From: Onthophagus taurus
Lineage: Eukaryota > Arthropoda > Insecta > Coleoptera > Scarabaeidae
Assembly: GCF_036711975.1 (NCBI RefSeq)
Contig: NC_091966.1
Span: 31,069,501 to 31,133,500 of the forward strand
DNA length: 64,000 nucleotides
Reading direction: 5' to 3'
Part shown: positions 47,801 through 59,570 of the stretch, piece by piece
Layout: every line of letters starts with the position of its first letter
Position numbering within the stretch: position 1 is the first letter of the stretch
Notes under the pieces: model-generated
The model's input: only the letters and a program-made list of their open reading frames with translations
Database searches by the model: none
Told to the model about the DNA's origin: nothing
Position numbers and translations under genes: made by a program

Positions 47801-49968
47801 TTGGTCCTTTTTTAAAATCTGATATCCTTTTTGTGTTCCTTTATAAAGCACTCGAAGTTCCACCCGATTTGTCCTTCACAATACTTCCTATACTTGCACG
47901 ACAGTTTCGAGACTCTTAACCCGTTTTGTACTTTCTTCAATCATCTTGCAATTCGTTCCGTCATACCTGAAACAAAAGACAGATAAAACCAACAGTTTAA
48001 CTACTTAGCCAATACATTGTCAGTTGCTTCTTTTTACCCCGTCATATTATCTCCTGGTTCTTTTCCAACGAATGCGAATTCCAGACATCTTTTGTTGTGA
48101 GTAGTGGTGTAATGAAGCTTGTTGGTACCAATTTTTGTTCGCTATTGTCCAATACACTCAGTATATTGCTAATCACTAATAAATCAAGGGTTGTAGTTGG
48201 TTGTCTTTTCTTCATGTTTAATTGATTGAAGATGTCGTTAAACCTATGGTTGATAAGTAGTCAGATAGCGAAGATATGATCCACAATCTAGCCACAATTT
48301 TGATATCTAAGGACTGGTTTTTAAAGCCACTGCTTAACGGTTACTCATATTGTTTAGAAGATATCTGCAATTCCTCAGGTATAAATTTTCTTCGTAAGCT
48401 CTCCACGGCTCTTTTAACCGATACTTTGCAAAAAAAGCTCCATTTCTTCAATTTGACCGTTTTGGAGACAAGGATGTTTTCTTTAATACAACTTATACCA
48501 GATGACAAATTAAATTATCATCTGTACACCGTTTAATAAGTTCGTGTCCTCTTTTTTACTCAATCAATATTTCTGTTTAAAAAGTTCTTGATTTCACCAG
48601 ATATATTAATTTTCACGCATTAAAGTCGAGTACATTTTCTCGATTTTTCGATTTCTTCCAATAATGTTATAAATATCCGAAAAAGTTGAGTGTAGGTAGT
48701 TAATTTTTTTTATGTAAATGTATAATGTATAAATACTTAGTAGGATCTGTATCCTAAAGTGATAATAATACTTTAATAAATCAGTTATTAAATTTAATAA
48801 ATTAATTTCTTGAACATTTTAAGTATTATCTAAACAATTTTGAATTTCTTTTTATTTTCAAAGTGCATAGCAACAAATCTTATCAAAAACCAATTAATAA
48901 TATGTAATAATATTTGTTGACGAAGGAAAGATAAAACGTGTTCATCATGTGACAAATTTATCTGTTCTTCTTAAAAACTCGATAAAGTAGCAATTTATTT
49001 TTTTTGTTATAGAGCTGCCGGTGTTATCGCAATTTCTACAACTACAATAGCATGTATTTTATTTTTTTCCCAAACAATAAAAGACGGATTATCAAAGACT
49101 GAACCAATCGTACACTATAAACATGATTTTTCCGACTTTTTTCTCGCTTTCGGAACATTACTTTTTGCTTTTGGAGGTGCATCTACTTTTCCAACTATTC
49201 AAAATGATATGCAAGATAAAAAAAAGTTTGGATATAGCATTGTGATAGCTTTTTCTGGTAACAATATTTAATAATTAAATAAAAAAAAGATTTTAAAACA
49301 TTTTTTTTAGTTATAATCGCTTTATATTTACCAGTAGCTTTATCGGCTTATTACGTTTACGGTGAAGATTTATTTCCAAACGTAGCAATGTCGATATCAA
49401 AATCAATACCGTTAACAATCGGGAATATTTGTATGGCTGTGCATTTAGTTTTTGCATTTTTAATCGTAATCAATCCGGTTTGTCAAGAGTTAGAAGAAAT
49501 TTTTAAAGTTCCACATGGTATGTAATAACATTAATTTAATAATTTTTTTATTTATATACTTATTTTGTAGTATTTTGTTGGCAACGATGTCTCTTAAGAA
49601 GTTTCATGATGATTTTTATGGTTTTCGTAGGAGAAAGCATCCCACAATTCGGAAAAATCTTATCATTAGTCGGTGGTTCAACAATCACGTTATTAACTTT
49701 TGTATTTCCACCAATTTTTTATATGAAATTGTGTAGCCAAAAAAGTGAGCAGTGGCCTGAAAGGTATTATAATTTATTTTATATTTTTTAAGCATTATAA
49801 AATCCATTTTATTCTAGAAAAATTCCTGGATATATCAAAGTATATCTTTGGGAATTAATCTTAATAGGTATTTTAGGAGGGGGAGCATCTACGTACACTG
49901 CTATAACAGATATATTTGGACCAGGATCTCTTATAAAACCTTGTTATTTACCAGATCATTCACAATAG
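44840..49968 (+). CDS. Amino-acid transporter, Aa_trans/AAAP family (seven exons)
   Basis: Exons 44840-44938, 44998-45118, 45335-45692, 49013-49257, 49311-49517, 49571-49763 and 49818-49968 splice in frame into 457 residues. After a 45-residue cytosolic N-terminus comes [19 protein letters not shown], the first helix of amino-acid/auxin permease family carriers (SLC32/36/38-type), then further hydrophobic helices ([115 protein letters not shown]), about eleven in all. Likely proton-coupled amino-acid transport across the plasma or lysosomal membrane. The closest Drosophila-type relatives may be mahogany-like carriers, but I cannot fix the orthologue. Intron 3 is 3.3 kb and holds a LINE relic with a nested mini-hAT. 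Confidence 0.92.
45723..45753 (+). repeat. Direct repeat in transporter intron 3, upstream copy
   Basis: 31 bases (from aaagtgcatagcaacaaatc) recur exactly at 48860-48890; a looser second block ('tttgttgacgaag') follows in both places. Confidence 0.85.
45837..45874. repeat. 15-bp perfect inverted repeat
   Basis: tttatcaagtgcata (45837-45851) and tatgcacttgataaa (45860-45874) are exact reverse complements around 8 nt. Confidence 0.85.
46250..47340 (-). mobile_element. Jockey-like LINE relic in transporter intron 3
   Basis: Minus strand shows [20 protein letters not shown], then [13 protein letters not shown], a run [20 protein letters not shown] and [15 protein letters not shown], the WK...IIPI.KP.K.p....SYRPISLL core of non-LTR reverse transcriptases, in several frames. 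It is antisense to the transporter gene. An 86-bp hAT-like insertion splits it at 46971-47056. Confidence 0.75.
46971..47056. mobile_element. 86-bp hAT-like mini-element with perfect 8-bp TSD
   Basis: Ends tagtgatgaaacggat (left) and tagaggtggaacggat (reverse complement of right) match at 13 of 16 positions; the perfect octamer gtccagat lies on both sides (46963-46970 and 47057-47064). The core contains the palindrome ccgaatattcgg. Inserted in the LINE relic, so younger than it. Confidence 0.8.
48860..48890 (+). repeat. Direct repeat in transporter intron 3, downstream copy
   Basis: Exact 31-base match to 45723-45753, 3.1 kb downstream; the LINE relic lies between the copies. Confidence 0.85.
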
Positions 49969-51250
49969 TAATATAATAAAATCAGAATAAAGTTCGAATT
50001 CGTCAAATAGTCATTATAAGAAGTATTTATAATATTAATATAGGTTTTTTAATTTTAAAACTGTATCCATTTGAACATTTTGAGTTGTAAATGTGATATT
50101 TACATGTGATTTTTAAGAATAAATGTTGAGACTATAAATTTTTTTGTTGGTTTGACACCGGTGATAAATGCCGATAAATTATTTGTAAGTCAAAGTAAAG
50201 AAGAGTAAAATAAAGGAAAAGATTGGCATGATCCATCAATGGTATACTTGCAGCACAATACTAATTCTATGACATATAAAGTAAATGTATTGCGAATGTA
50301 TTTAATGCCTACAAATCTTTTATTTTGTTGGGATTCGTGTCATTCCACATACGCAACACTAAATGCGGACGAAGAACGTGTGACATCATCGTGAAGGCCA
50401 GTTCGTTATTTTTATTTTTGTTTTCCTAGATGAATATTTCATTACGTAATACACTTTGTTCATTTTTGTAAGGCGCACCAGATTCTCCTAAGTTAGAAAA
50501 GAATAACATTCTTCTTACATCATCAACTTTACTTTAAAAATCTTTATAAGTGTATTCATCTTTGGAAAACCATGACTGGAATGAAAACATATACATTATA
50601 TAAAATGTAACATGAGCAAATAACGTAATTTATATAAAACCATTTTTTCTTAGGCTAAATATACACATATTGACATCAACAATATCCCTGTTTTCGTTTT
50701 GACTTGTCTTATGATGTTTCATTGACCTAGCTTTTGTCGTTGAATGTAATATTCTGATGGAAGATTCGATCAATGTTCAAGTGCACAACCTTATCCGAGA
50801 TAAGTATGTTGCTTACATCGAAAGCCTGCACGATAATTTATAATTTTGAAAATTAACTCTGCCACTACATTCACTTTATTTAACTTACAAGATAAGATAG
50901 GTTTTCCTTATAACTTCTTCATAGAATATAGTGAACATGTTGGTAACCTGATGAAGTAGCGATGAAAGCAACATACATAAGACAAAACTAAAAAAGTAAT
51001 ACGTTACCATTAATTTCGAGATTCGCCTTACTTATAATTATATAAGTTTGATCTTGATCTTCGAAGGATCTTACCCTGTTTGAATTTTTTTTACTAAAAT
51101 ATTTAGAAAAGTTAAAAAAAACATATTTTGCAATAGTAATGATAAGTGGTTCATCAACTTGACTTTGAATTTGGCTTTTGTTCTCATTTAAATTCTACGT
51201 TTTACCTACTTCCTCAACCAGAACATGTTTCTATCTGTTGTTGTTTGGTG
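49969..51250. other. Intergenic, nothing recognised
   Basis: No gene or transposon family identified. An AATAAA-like signal near 50120 could belong to the transporter. Confidence 0.35.
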
Positions 51251-51254
51251 ATAC

Positions 51255-51740
51255 GAGAAATAATGTCTAATGTGTGAAGGAATGTCGGCCAAAGTATATA
51301 TCGACAAACTGAACTAGTATGTGTGGGAGTTGATATAAGATACTCTGGAAATCCACGTAGTGAAGTCTCGAGTCATCGTATGGAACAACAAATACCTTAA
51401 AGTGGAATACAAAGTAAGAATCTACGTATTAGCAATAAGACCCGTAATAACATATGTGGCTGAAACAAGACCTGATGCGAACAGGCTAAATGAAAATAAT
51501 AAGAAGTATTCATGAAAAAACACGACAACAAAGTAACATACAAGATGTAAAAAAATTGATAGGAAACTGAAGAACAAATACATAAATGCAATGAACGGCA
51601 GTAAACTTGTAAGAAGTGCTAAATCAAATAACCCTGTTGGAAAAAGCTATCAGAGAAGACATTCGGAGAGGAATAGGAAGAAAACTGATAGGGTTATCTT
51701 TGATATTTTTGGTCTACCTACCATGCGTAGAAAGAAAGAA
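51255..51740 (+). mobile_element. RTE-like LINE C-terminal relic
   Basis: Plus strand: WNNKYLKVEYKVRIYVLAIR, PVITYVAETRPDANR and, in broken frames, SYQRRHSERNRKK. This follows VW..kYl....K.r.Y...IRPV.tYg.Et, the region after the RT palm in RTE-like elements. A related piece lies at 63690-64000 (minus). Confidence 0.65.
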
Positions 51741-53106
51741 AGAAGTAGTTAATGAAAATTAATAAAAAGGCAGTTATTGATGAAAACTAGACTGTAGTGA
51801 ATAATCCACACTTTTAGGGCTGCTATCCAATCTTTTAGAATCCTGCTAAGATTCTGTTTTCTGGTAAGTCCAAATTATTAATGCTTGGAGCAACATTGCC
51901 CTTTAAATTGTTAAATAATCTATTTTATTCATTGTTAAGTCAATAAACACCAGATTGCAGACACCTGGCGCCGCCATACAGCCTCGAGATATTTATTTTT
52001 CAAACATTTTAAGCTACTTTTTGATGCTCTCTGTGAACTCTATACGCTTTTGTTGATTTCCTTTTAATATTGTATAAGACTTTTATGTGGTGTTCTTTTA
52101 TGTAGACCGTTTCTTTGAAACGCCCTTTTTATACCAATATGTCTGATGTTTTTGACATTTCGTTATCTCTTTGAGCTGCATTTAAGTGGAATCTTGGGTG
52201 TCTATAAGACGGTTTGGCCATTCAAAGCATTTTAAAGTCTTTTGCAGTACAAAGTCTAGCATATTTACCAATGCTTTTCTTTTCGTGCACACGATTCCTC
52301 CAATTACTCCCAAAAATTTATTATTTTTATATAAATCTATCATAATTTTCTGGGAAGCAATGGTAGTATCCTTTCTCATAGAGAGGTTCGATATATTTAA
52401 GCAATTTTGAAAACATAACAATTGAAAATTATGAACAGAAAAGTTTATCATATTTCACCAGTTGCATAGGAATAGTTTTCGAAAAGAAAATTGTGGTACT
52501 TCCTCGAAATATAAAATGATGACAGCAAATACATCCGGTATACTTTTTTTTGACGCATAAAAATCGAGGTATTTTTACCTTAACCCTTATAACACCAGAT
52601 TAGTTTGTGACTTATAATTTTAGAATTTCCAGTGACCACATGGTATTATAAGAGTTAAAGGGATTTTGCTTATCTATTTTTATAAACAAAAATTTCATGT
52701 TTAAAGTCGTTATTTTTGGAGTTTTTATTATCATTTAATAATAGCTTATGTTAGTAAAAACCGAATTTATACGCCGATGTTCTTTGAGTTACCTTCAACA
52801 TTGTTATTACAACATTGATAGAATTTGTTTAAAATGTTTTGAAAATGATTCATTAAGAAACTAAAAAAGGAGATATTTTTGCTTTTCAATTCGAATACTT
52901 TTTGTAAAAATAATTTCTGTATTGAAAATTTCCATTTTGTACTTTTCATTTCTAGATGGCGTGAAAAGGCTTTACTCGCACTCGGAATATTTCTAAATCG
53001 ATAGTTTAAATCCGTTGCTCATCGCATCGCTATTTAGGGCTGTAAATCTAAGTGAAAAAATACAACATTAATACTTATATTACAAATAAGAAGACAATTA
53101 AAAAAA
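51741..53106. other. Intergenic upstream of PICK1
   Basis: A minus-strand frame at 52182-52451 (ASQKIMIDLYKNNKFLGVIG) is not recognised and may be an old transposon. The 130 bp before the first PICK1 exon contains aatcgatag, similar to a DRE/DREF site, which would fit a housekeeping promoter (inference). Confidence 0.3.
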
Positions 53107-55154
53107 ATGTTCGATTACGACGATGATTATTTTTTAGAAGAGGATAAAATGTAGGTGAAACCTAACAATTACACCAATCTATTGATTTTATTTCATCCTG
53201 AGCTTTAGTTGTATATAATTTTAGGATATTAGAGTAGAACTTTTAGTAGATTAGATTTTTTCTCCTCATCCTTAAGTTTTAAAAATCCATCTTGATGTTT
53301 TTTCCAAAGTAAGTCATCTACATTTTCATTTTATTTCATTAATTTTTTGATTTACTTTTTAATTTTGTTAATTTATTAAACTAAAGAAAAGAAAAACATA
53401 TGGTTGTTTTTGTTTCATAGCAATATTAGGTTTGTTATCATAAAACGAACATAATTTTCATAAAGATACGAACTTCCGGTCGACTATCAACGTTTAGCTT
53501 TTTTGTTCTTTTTCACTTAATTTTATGTTGTTATCCAGCAAACACAAAGTTAAACGATTTATATTTATTTTTTTATTTACAAAAGCGGTTCGTTTTTTGG
53601 TAAAAAGTAACTATTTCTTGACATCTTTGTCAAATTAGTGCAAAAAATGTGGTTTTAATGTAGTGAAGTTATGTTTTCGTATTATTACGAATCATCATTG
53701 TACGATCTTTACATTTTGGAAATGGCGAAAGAGGATAAACTGTAAATATTTACATTTTTCATTTATTTTTAATTTTAATTATTTTAATTTAAGTAAAATG
53801 CTTGAGTTTTTAAAAATTTTTTATTCGGTTAATAGTGTTAAGTGAAAACGCAATTTATATTATTAAGTCAAGAAAGCAAAGAAAATGGATCCAAAAACAA
53901 CGCCATTAATAGATTTGTAAGTAAAATTCATTAATTGGATTTCTTTTATAAATAATAATTTTTAGAGATTTAGATTTTAATAGCAATAATGAATCCATCC
54001 AAAACATCTCAGAAAACGTAAACACCGAAATATGTGGACAAAACATTCAGGAAGAATCCGTAAATAGTGTTAATAACCAAGAGAAAGGTGATTTAACTTC
54101 GATTAAATCAAAACCACACAATGTTTTTGAACCTGATTGTAAGGTTTTATCGTTTGAAATGGCCGCTTTTGATTATGTTCCACGTGAAAATTCAATGTAA
54201 GTGAGGAAAAAGTTAATTTATAAGCTAGAATATTAGTAGCTAGAATTTTAGTTCTGTATCTGCACGCCAAAATTTACCAATACCTTAGCAAAATCAAGAA
54301 GAAGAATCAAAGAAAACGAAGATATAAATTAGAAGAAGTTATTTTATTTTATTATTTAGTAGCATGGCTTTTTTATACACAAAATAACACGAATTTGAAA
54401 TCACTTTTGAAAAACACGTTATAACACAACCATCTTTTTTTAAAACACATTTTTTATTTATAATTTTGTAAGCACTAGAAAAGTGAAGTTAAAATGTATT
54501 TAGTTCTTTTTTTAGTCTAAAATAGTTGTGCTAGCTTAAATAAAATTATGTATCTAAATAAAACTTGTGTTTTTATTTAAATAAGTTTTAAAAAAATCTT
54601 GACCCATCAAAATTAACTACCTATATAAAATACCAACCAAATATTTCAACATTTTTGTCTTTATTTTTAGGGGAATGACGGTAACATCTGGCAGCATTAC
54701 TATCAGAAAAGATTCGAATAATCTAATCGGAATTAGTATCGGCGGTGGAGCTCCATTGTGTCCTTGTTTATACATTGTGCAAATTTTCGATAATACAGCA
54801 GCGAGTCGTGATGGAACTTTACAATCCGGTGACGAATTGGTTGCTGTTAATGGACAAGCGGTTAAAGGAAAAACGAAAGTTGAAGTTGCGAAAATGATTC
54901 AAGCTGCGAAAGATGAAGTTATTATTAATTACAATAAATTGCACGCTGATCCCCGACAAGGAAAAAGCCTTGACATTGTTTTAAAAAAAGTTAAACATCG
55001 TCTTGTTGAAAATATGAGTTCTTCAACAGCCGATGCTTTAGGTTTATCAAGAGCTATACTTTGTAACGACACTTTGGTGAAAAAATTGCAAGAATTACAA
55101 GATTGTGAAGTTATGTATCGCGGATTGGTTGATCACAGTAAAAGAGTTTTACAG
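53107..55154 (+). CDS. Pick1: PICK1 (PDZ-BAR protein), 5' part with three alternative first exons
   Basis: The shared exon 54671-55154 encodes the PDZ domain (LIGISIGGG carboxylate-binding loop, CPCLYIVQIFDNTAASRDG, SGDELVAVNGQAVKGKTKVE) and the start of the BAR region (SLDIVLKKVKHRLVENMSSS, ADALGLSRAILCND), nearly collinear with vertebrate PICK1. Three candidate first coding exons precede it, all ending in phase 2 at good donors: 53107-53150 (MFDYDDDYFLEEDK-M), 53671-53741 (MFSYYYESSLYDLY...EDK-L), and the two-exon set 53885-53916 + 53966-54196 (MDPKTTPLID...NSM). Each joins g|gga at 54671; the first two end in EDK plus Met or Leu, like EEDKLG in mammals. The exon ends SKRVLQ|gtaatt; the rest of the BAR domain is not found before 64000, so the gene runs out of the window through an intron of at least 8.8 kb, or is truncated. 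PICK1 scaffolds kinases and receptors at membranes. Confidence 0.9.
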
Positions 55155-56391
55155 GTAATTTGAAAATATTAAAAAAATAAATAATATTTAAACTTTCCAC
55201 GAGTCGATAAAACAATAACATTCTATTGTACTTTAAAGTTAGCACATTTGCTATTGTGTGATAATTTTTATTTGAAAATACATTTTTAGTTACCAACGTG
55301 AGAATTGGATGAATAACATATTAGTGTGTATTCACAAAGTTATTTCAAATTAAAAAGTAATTCCTATTTATAATAGACAAAATAAAAAGGAAAAAAAAAT
55401 GAGAGGAATTTAAAACCTTGTATGTACAAACTTTTTTTCTTTTGCCTTGAATTTAATACACCGTGATCACGTTGTTAACGCATAAACCGGAATAAATCGT
55501 AAAATAATTTTTTTCTTAAGAGCCCACTTTACCAGGTCGGTCAGTTTCTGAGGGGCGCAGACGACGGACGTTCGGAAGCAACGAGGCGGAGTTTATTTTC
55601 TACTAGGCCCGACCCTTTATAGATAAAAAAAACATCGTGTTTATTTTATTACGATTCTTTTTCTCGTCGATGTTGTTAATGAAGAAATTAAACGACTTCT
55701 TCTAAATATTATTATTTATTAACACTTTTTCTTAATTACGAATCACAATCAATCTTTTTATTGACTTTCCAATTTATTTATTATTTTAGTTATTTAGCCC
55801 ACTTTTTTACTACGTTTGTTTTTTTTAAGTATTTTGGTTCACAACAATTTACATTACGCAAATATCAGTTTTTTAATGCTTTTTTTCGATATGAATAGAA
55901 TATTAATTTTTTAATAGAGAAATTAGAGAAAGAAGTTGAGAACATCTAAGATTATGGGTTTATAATTCAATTGAATGTAAGGCAAAAATCAATTTCAAAT
56001 GCAATAAATAATTTTGCGACGCATAAAACATTTATATCATTTTGAAACGAAAATAACATTTATAACTTCATTTTATATTAAAATAGATATATTTGCAATA
56101 CAGGAATGTGAAAAGTTCGGTACAACATTTATAAATTATATCTTTGTTGTATTATTATGCGTTCGTTTGATATACAGGTGTCTCAGAGTAACCGTGTAAG
56201 TAATTTTATTTGAAAACAGGTAGTTACAAAAATTAAACAAAAAATAGCTGAATAAATGTGGTTCCTTTATGAATATTATTACTTTTCATTCGAACTTTTT
56301 TAATATTTCTGTTTAAAAAAATGGACTGCATGGTCTGCATCACCTTGTATAAGTAAATGAAATAATATGTAATACCTAATTAATAATAATA

Positions 56392-56592
56392 TTAAATAAT
56401 GATTGAAGTATACAAAATATGGCTAATAGTGTAATAAATAAAACAGCCCTGACTAGAAAAATCTTTAGGAAATTTTAATTTGCCATCGTTGAATAGATGT
56501 AAGCTCTTGAAATTCGCTGAACACTTCACCTCGACGATGGCATTTTCGTTTTTTATTGTTTCATTTGGACTTGCAACTAAGAATCCATACAT
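56392..56592 (-). pseudogene. YqaJ-type nuclease domain relic
   Basis: Frame GFLVASPNETIKNENAIVEV, KCSANFKSLHLFNDGKLKFP corresponds to the YqaJ core (..ASPDG.......vEIKCP......). The acid of ASPDG reads Asn, so one catalytic position is lost. Sits downstream (on the minus strand) of the Mutator-like transposase relic at 56700-57570. Confidence 0.6.
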
Positions 56593-56699
56593 CCTACGGA
56601 TGAATAGAACTCAAGAGTTTGCTGGCAAGTTATATTTACTTTCAAATTTTTTTAATGCAAGTCATTCATAGTCTTGGCCATGTTTAGTGTTATTATTTC

Positions 56700-57570
56700 T
56701 AGCAAATTTCGAGTACAAGATTGATTTAACTTTATTTAAGCAAGACGTGTCATTTCTCATCCTACATACATCACCAAATCTCGATGCAGTTAGGCACAGA
56801 TACCTTTCTTGGATCCATATCTGATTGGTACTTTAGCTTCTGGTAAGAATTTGTATTTTATTTCTGTTAATGCATCCATCTTGCAAGTTTCCAATAAATT
56901 CTTCTTTCTTTTATATTCTTCGTGTGAAATGTCACTCATAAATTATAACCGAATTGCTATCATTACCCTGATCGGCTTTCGCTACCTACCTGAATTACCC
57001 TGTATACACGAGTATTTTATTTTATTGTATACAATTATTTTATAGCAGTACCACTCCGGATGATGCATCGTAATTGATGTTGTTCGAGCGTTTAGCGTTT
57101 ACAGTCTTTATTCAGTCTTTATTTACTTCTCCTGAAGCTGTAACTAAATTAATTCTTCTTTACCTGCGTTCTTCATAGACTGCTATGCCATGTCACTTAC
57201 GGGTTCTTGATATTTTTGGAATGTTTTTGTTAACATAAATAGTATATCCACACATAACAATAATTCTTCAGCCTGTGTATATCCGGTACCGACAGATAAC
57301 AGAAACAACAGCAGAGTTTATCTCAATAGACTTTTTGCTTTCTTCAGTGTAAAGCTTCTTTTTTATCCCGCACATAAAACATAAAAGAAATGAGCTGCTA
57401 AGCCCTTCTTTTGACTCATTAATAAATTTAATGCGAGTTTTGTTGCAGTTGAATGGATTATTCTCCACCATCAGTATTTGGTTCTGCATCATTTGTATTA
57501 TTTAACTTATGGTATCGCTTCAAATAATGTATCGTTTTAATTTTTACTGTGATGGTTTATTCTTTTTAAA
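56700..57570 (-). pseudogene. Mutator-like transposase domain relic
   Basis: The frame at 57268-57492 reads LLCFMCGIKKKLYTEESKKS, IEINSAVVSVICRYRIYTG, matching F.C.mC......t......lN.A.V.g....GgGy of the Mutator-like transposase domain. Further down, in broken frames, come SGEVNKD and TVNAKRSNNINYDASSGV, the region of its D...DG.W..R.Y...Y.a.SG catalytic segment. About 57500-57560 encodes LKRYHKLNN, perhaps a remnant of an N-terminal zinc finger. Many stops. Confidence 0.55.
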
Positions 57571-57628
57571 TAAGTCCTTTTTATGTGTATCACAGTTTAT
57601 ACAATAAAATTAATAAAATTTAACTTAC

Positions 57629-57791
57629 CTTTCGGAATGAATACATTTTTCAATTGAATCTCGGACTATAAAATATGAAATTTTAGATTTTATAAAAATT
57701 TATATCGTAAATTATTACCGTCTATTACTCCTTTTTCGAGAACATCTTCAAATGCTAAGGGGTAGTTTTTTAGATGAACATACTTACCCAT
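57629..57791 (-). other. Two candidate minus-strand coding exons
   Basis: Exon A 57719-57791 (MGKYVHLKNYPLAFEDVLEK...) ends phase 1 at gacg|gtaata; exon B 57629-57665 (VRDSIEKCIHSE) runs from tatag|tccgag to gaaag|gtaagt. Strong splice sites for so short a stretch. They may be 5' exons of the transposon gene at 56392-57570; I see no third exon that keeps the frame. Confidence 0.35.
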
Positions 57792-59258
57792 TGTTTATAA
57801 AAACTTTACACAAACTAAATTAAACTAACACTATAGTACACAATAAAATAACAACTATTGACTATAAATTCAAAAATTTTGTTAAATTACATAATCATTA
57901 GTAGAAAATCACGGAAAATAAAGTTCAAAACGTACTTTTGGAAATGATTATTTTCTCTACCACATTAAAAAGTAATAGATAAAACAAGGAGCTTCGATGA
58001 AGAGAGTCGATGTCAGCGCCGCTCAGTCGGCAGGAGGCGGGACTAACGCGGTGGTAATACTTCGTGGGAATCTTGACGGAAAATATTCATTTTTACGCTA
58101 CCTTTTTGCAATTTTAGCAAATTACAAACTATTCCTTTATAACTAAAAATTTTGAAAAAATTTATTTGAAAAATATTACTATTTTCAAGTATACTATCAT
58201 GCAAGCTAAAAAAGAACGACCAAATTGTATAATATTGAGGAAAAAAACCCCTTTTTTTGGAAAACTTTAAAAATTTTCACCATGCGTTATGTAGAATTGT
58301 TAGAAGAAGCTATGTACAAAATTTCATCCAAATATTTTCATAAATAATGTATGTTTTTTGTAATTTGCCGAGCTGTATGGTAAAGTAGCCTCTTAAGGAA
58401 AAACCTTGAATATAAGAATAGATTAACATTGATTTAAATTTTCACGTAAGATTTAATATTTGCATCTCGAAAATTAAACCTAATTTGTCATCATAACCTA
58501 TTTAATGAGTACAGAAAATGTAATAAATAGAATACTGGAAATAAAAAGTTGGGTATAAATCAGTAATCTAGAAATTTATCCATGCATCAGCATGTAAATA
58601 AGTGTAAAGTCTTCTTAATGCATAAGCCCTAAGTAAGTCGTTTCTATGCAACTCATTGTCAGAGAGATATTCTGGTCACCATTACTTCCAAGAACGTTGT
58701 GCTATTGGCTGCAATATTGAATTAATCGATGTAGGCTGATTAATGATGCTGATTAAATCTTTGTTGACATCTTGCAAATTAAACATTTGTTAAAAATTGG
58801 TTTAGGACTTAGACAACTTCCTCTTTTTCTGTTTGTTTGCATGAAGAGCCGAATTTCCAGTGTCTACCGTCATTGCTTAAGTAATCCATGTTCACACAAA
58901 TATAACGGTGGGATTGAACAAACCAAATTTTTTTTTGGAATTTTATATGGAAGCAGGAGAAAGGTTCCCTTTTTGAATATGGAGTCAGTAAAACCATACG
59001 ATTGTACGAGGCTTTTATGATGAATTAGTTGGCAGTGATTATCATATTCAATACACTTGACAGTTAAATCAACATGCTTAATTGAACTTGTGAACAACGT
59101 GCTCCTGTTTCGAGTAGACCAGAAATGTTAATAAACATAACTTTCGCTATTAGGCCGCTGAAGACCCTCATCAACTTCATGTACAACCTCTCCATTCGGC
59201 CAATATTACAGCTTGACGTGCGATGTCTTCGAATAGCACAATTGGCCCATAATTCTTT

Positions 59259-59468
59259 GAGAATGATGTTGGCTATGCAGTTACCGTAACGTCAGCTCGA
59301 TATGTTCGAACGCTAGAAACCTTTTTCATCCCACAAGTGGCTATGAATGAGAATACGCATTTCCAACAAGATGGAGCAACTTTTCATACAGCTAGGGCTA
59401 CATTGAACTTTCTTAGAGAATTTTTTCACTTGATCGGTAAAAATGCGAATATTCATTGGTCTCCACGA
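59259..59468 (+). pseudogene. Mariner-like DDE transposase relic
   Basis: About 70 codons open: ENDVGYAVTVTSARYVRTLE, FFIPQVAMNENTHFQQDGAT, FHTARATLNFLREFF, ending IHWSPR and a stop. HFQQDGAT.HTAR is the second-aspartate region of insect mariner-like transposases; related to the relic at 21845-22180. Confidence 0.75.
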
Positions 59469-59570
59469 TGAATGATGGTGGCCATATTTCTCAAGTAATA
59501 TTCAAAAAATGATTTTTTTGCTTTACAAATAGTTTCATCTTATCTCTTAACATTTGTTGCAAAATTAAAT

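Larger units (their letters stand above)
55510..58403 (-). mobile_element. TIR element with Mutator-like transposase and YqaJ nuclease relics
   Basis: The left end (tttttcttaagagcccactttacca, about 55510-55534, shown in two parts: tttttcttaagag + cccactttacca) matches the reverse complement of the right end (tttttccttaagag + gctactttacca, about 58378-58403). ttaa occurs at both borders and could be a target duplication. GC-rich blocks lie just inside each end (55530-55620 and 58000-58060). Minus-strand relics inside encode Mutator-like transposase and YqaJ domains, as in the large insect proteins that combine the two. Inserted in the PICK1 intron, antisense. Confidence 0.6.
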
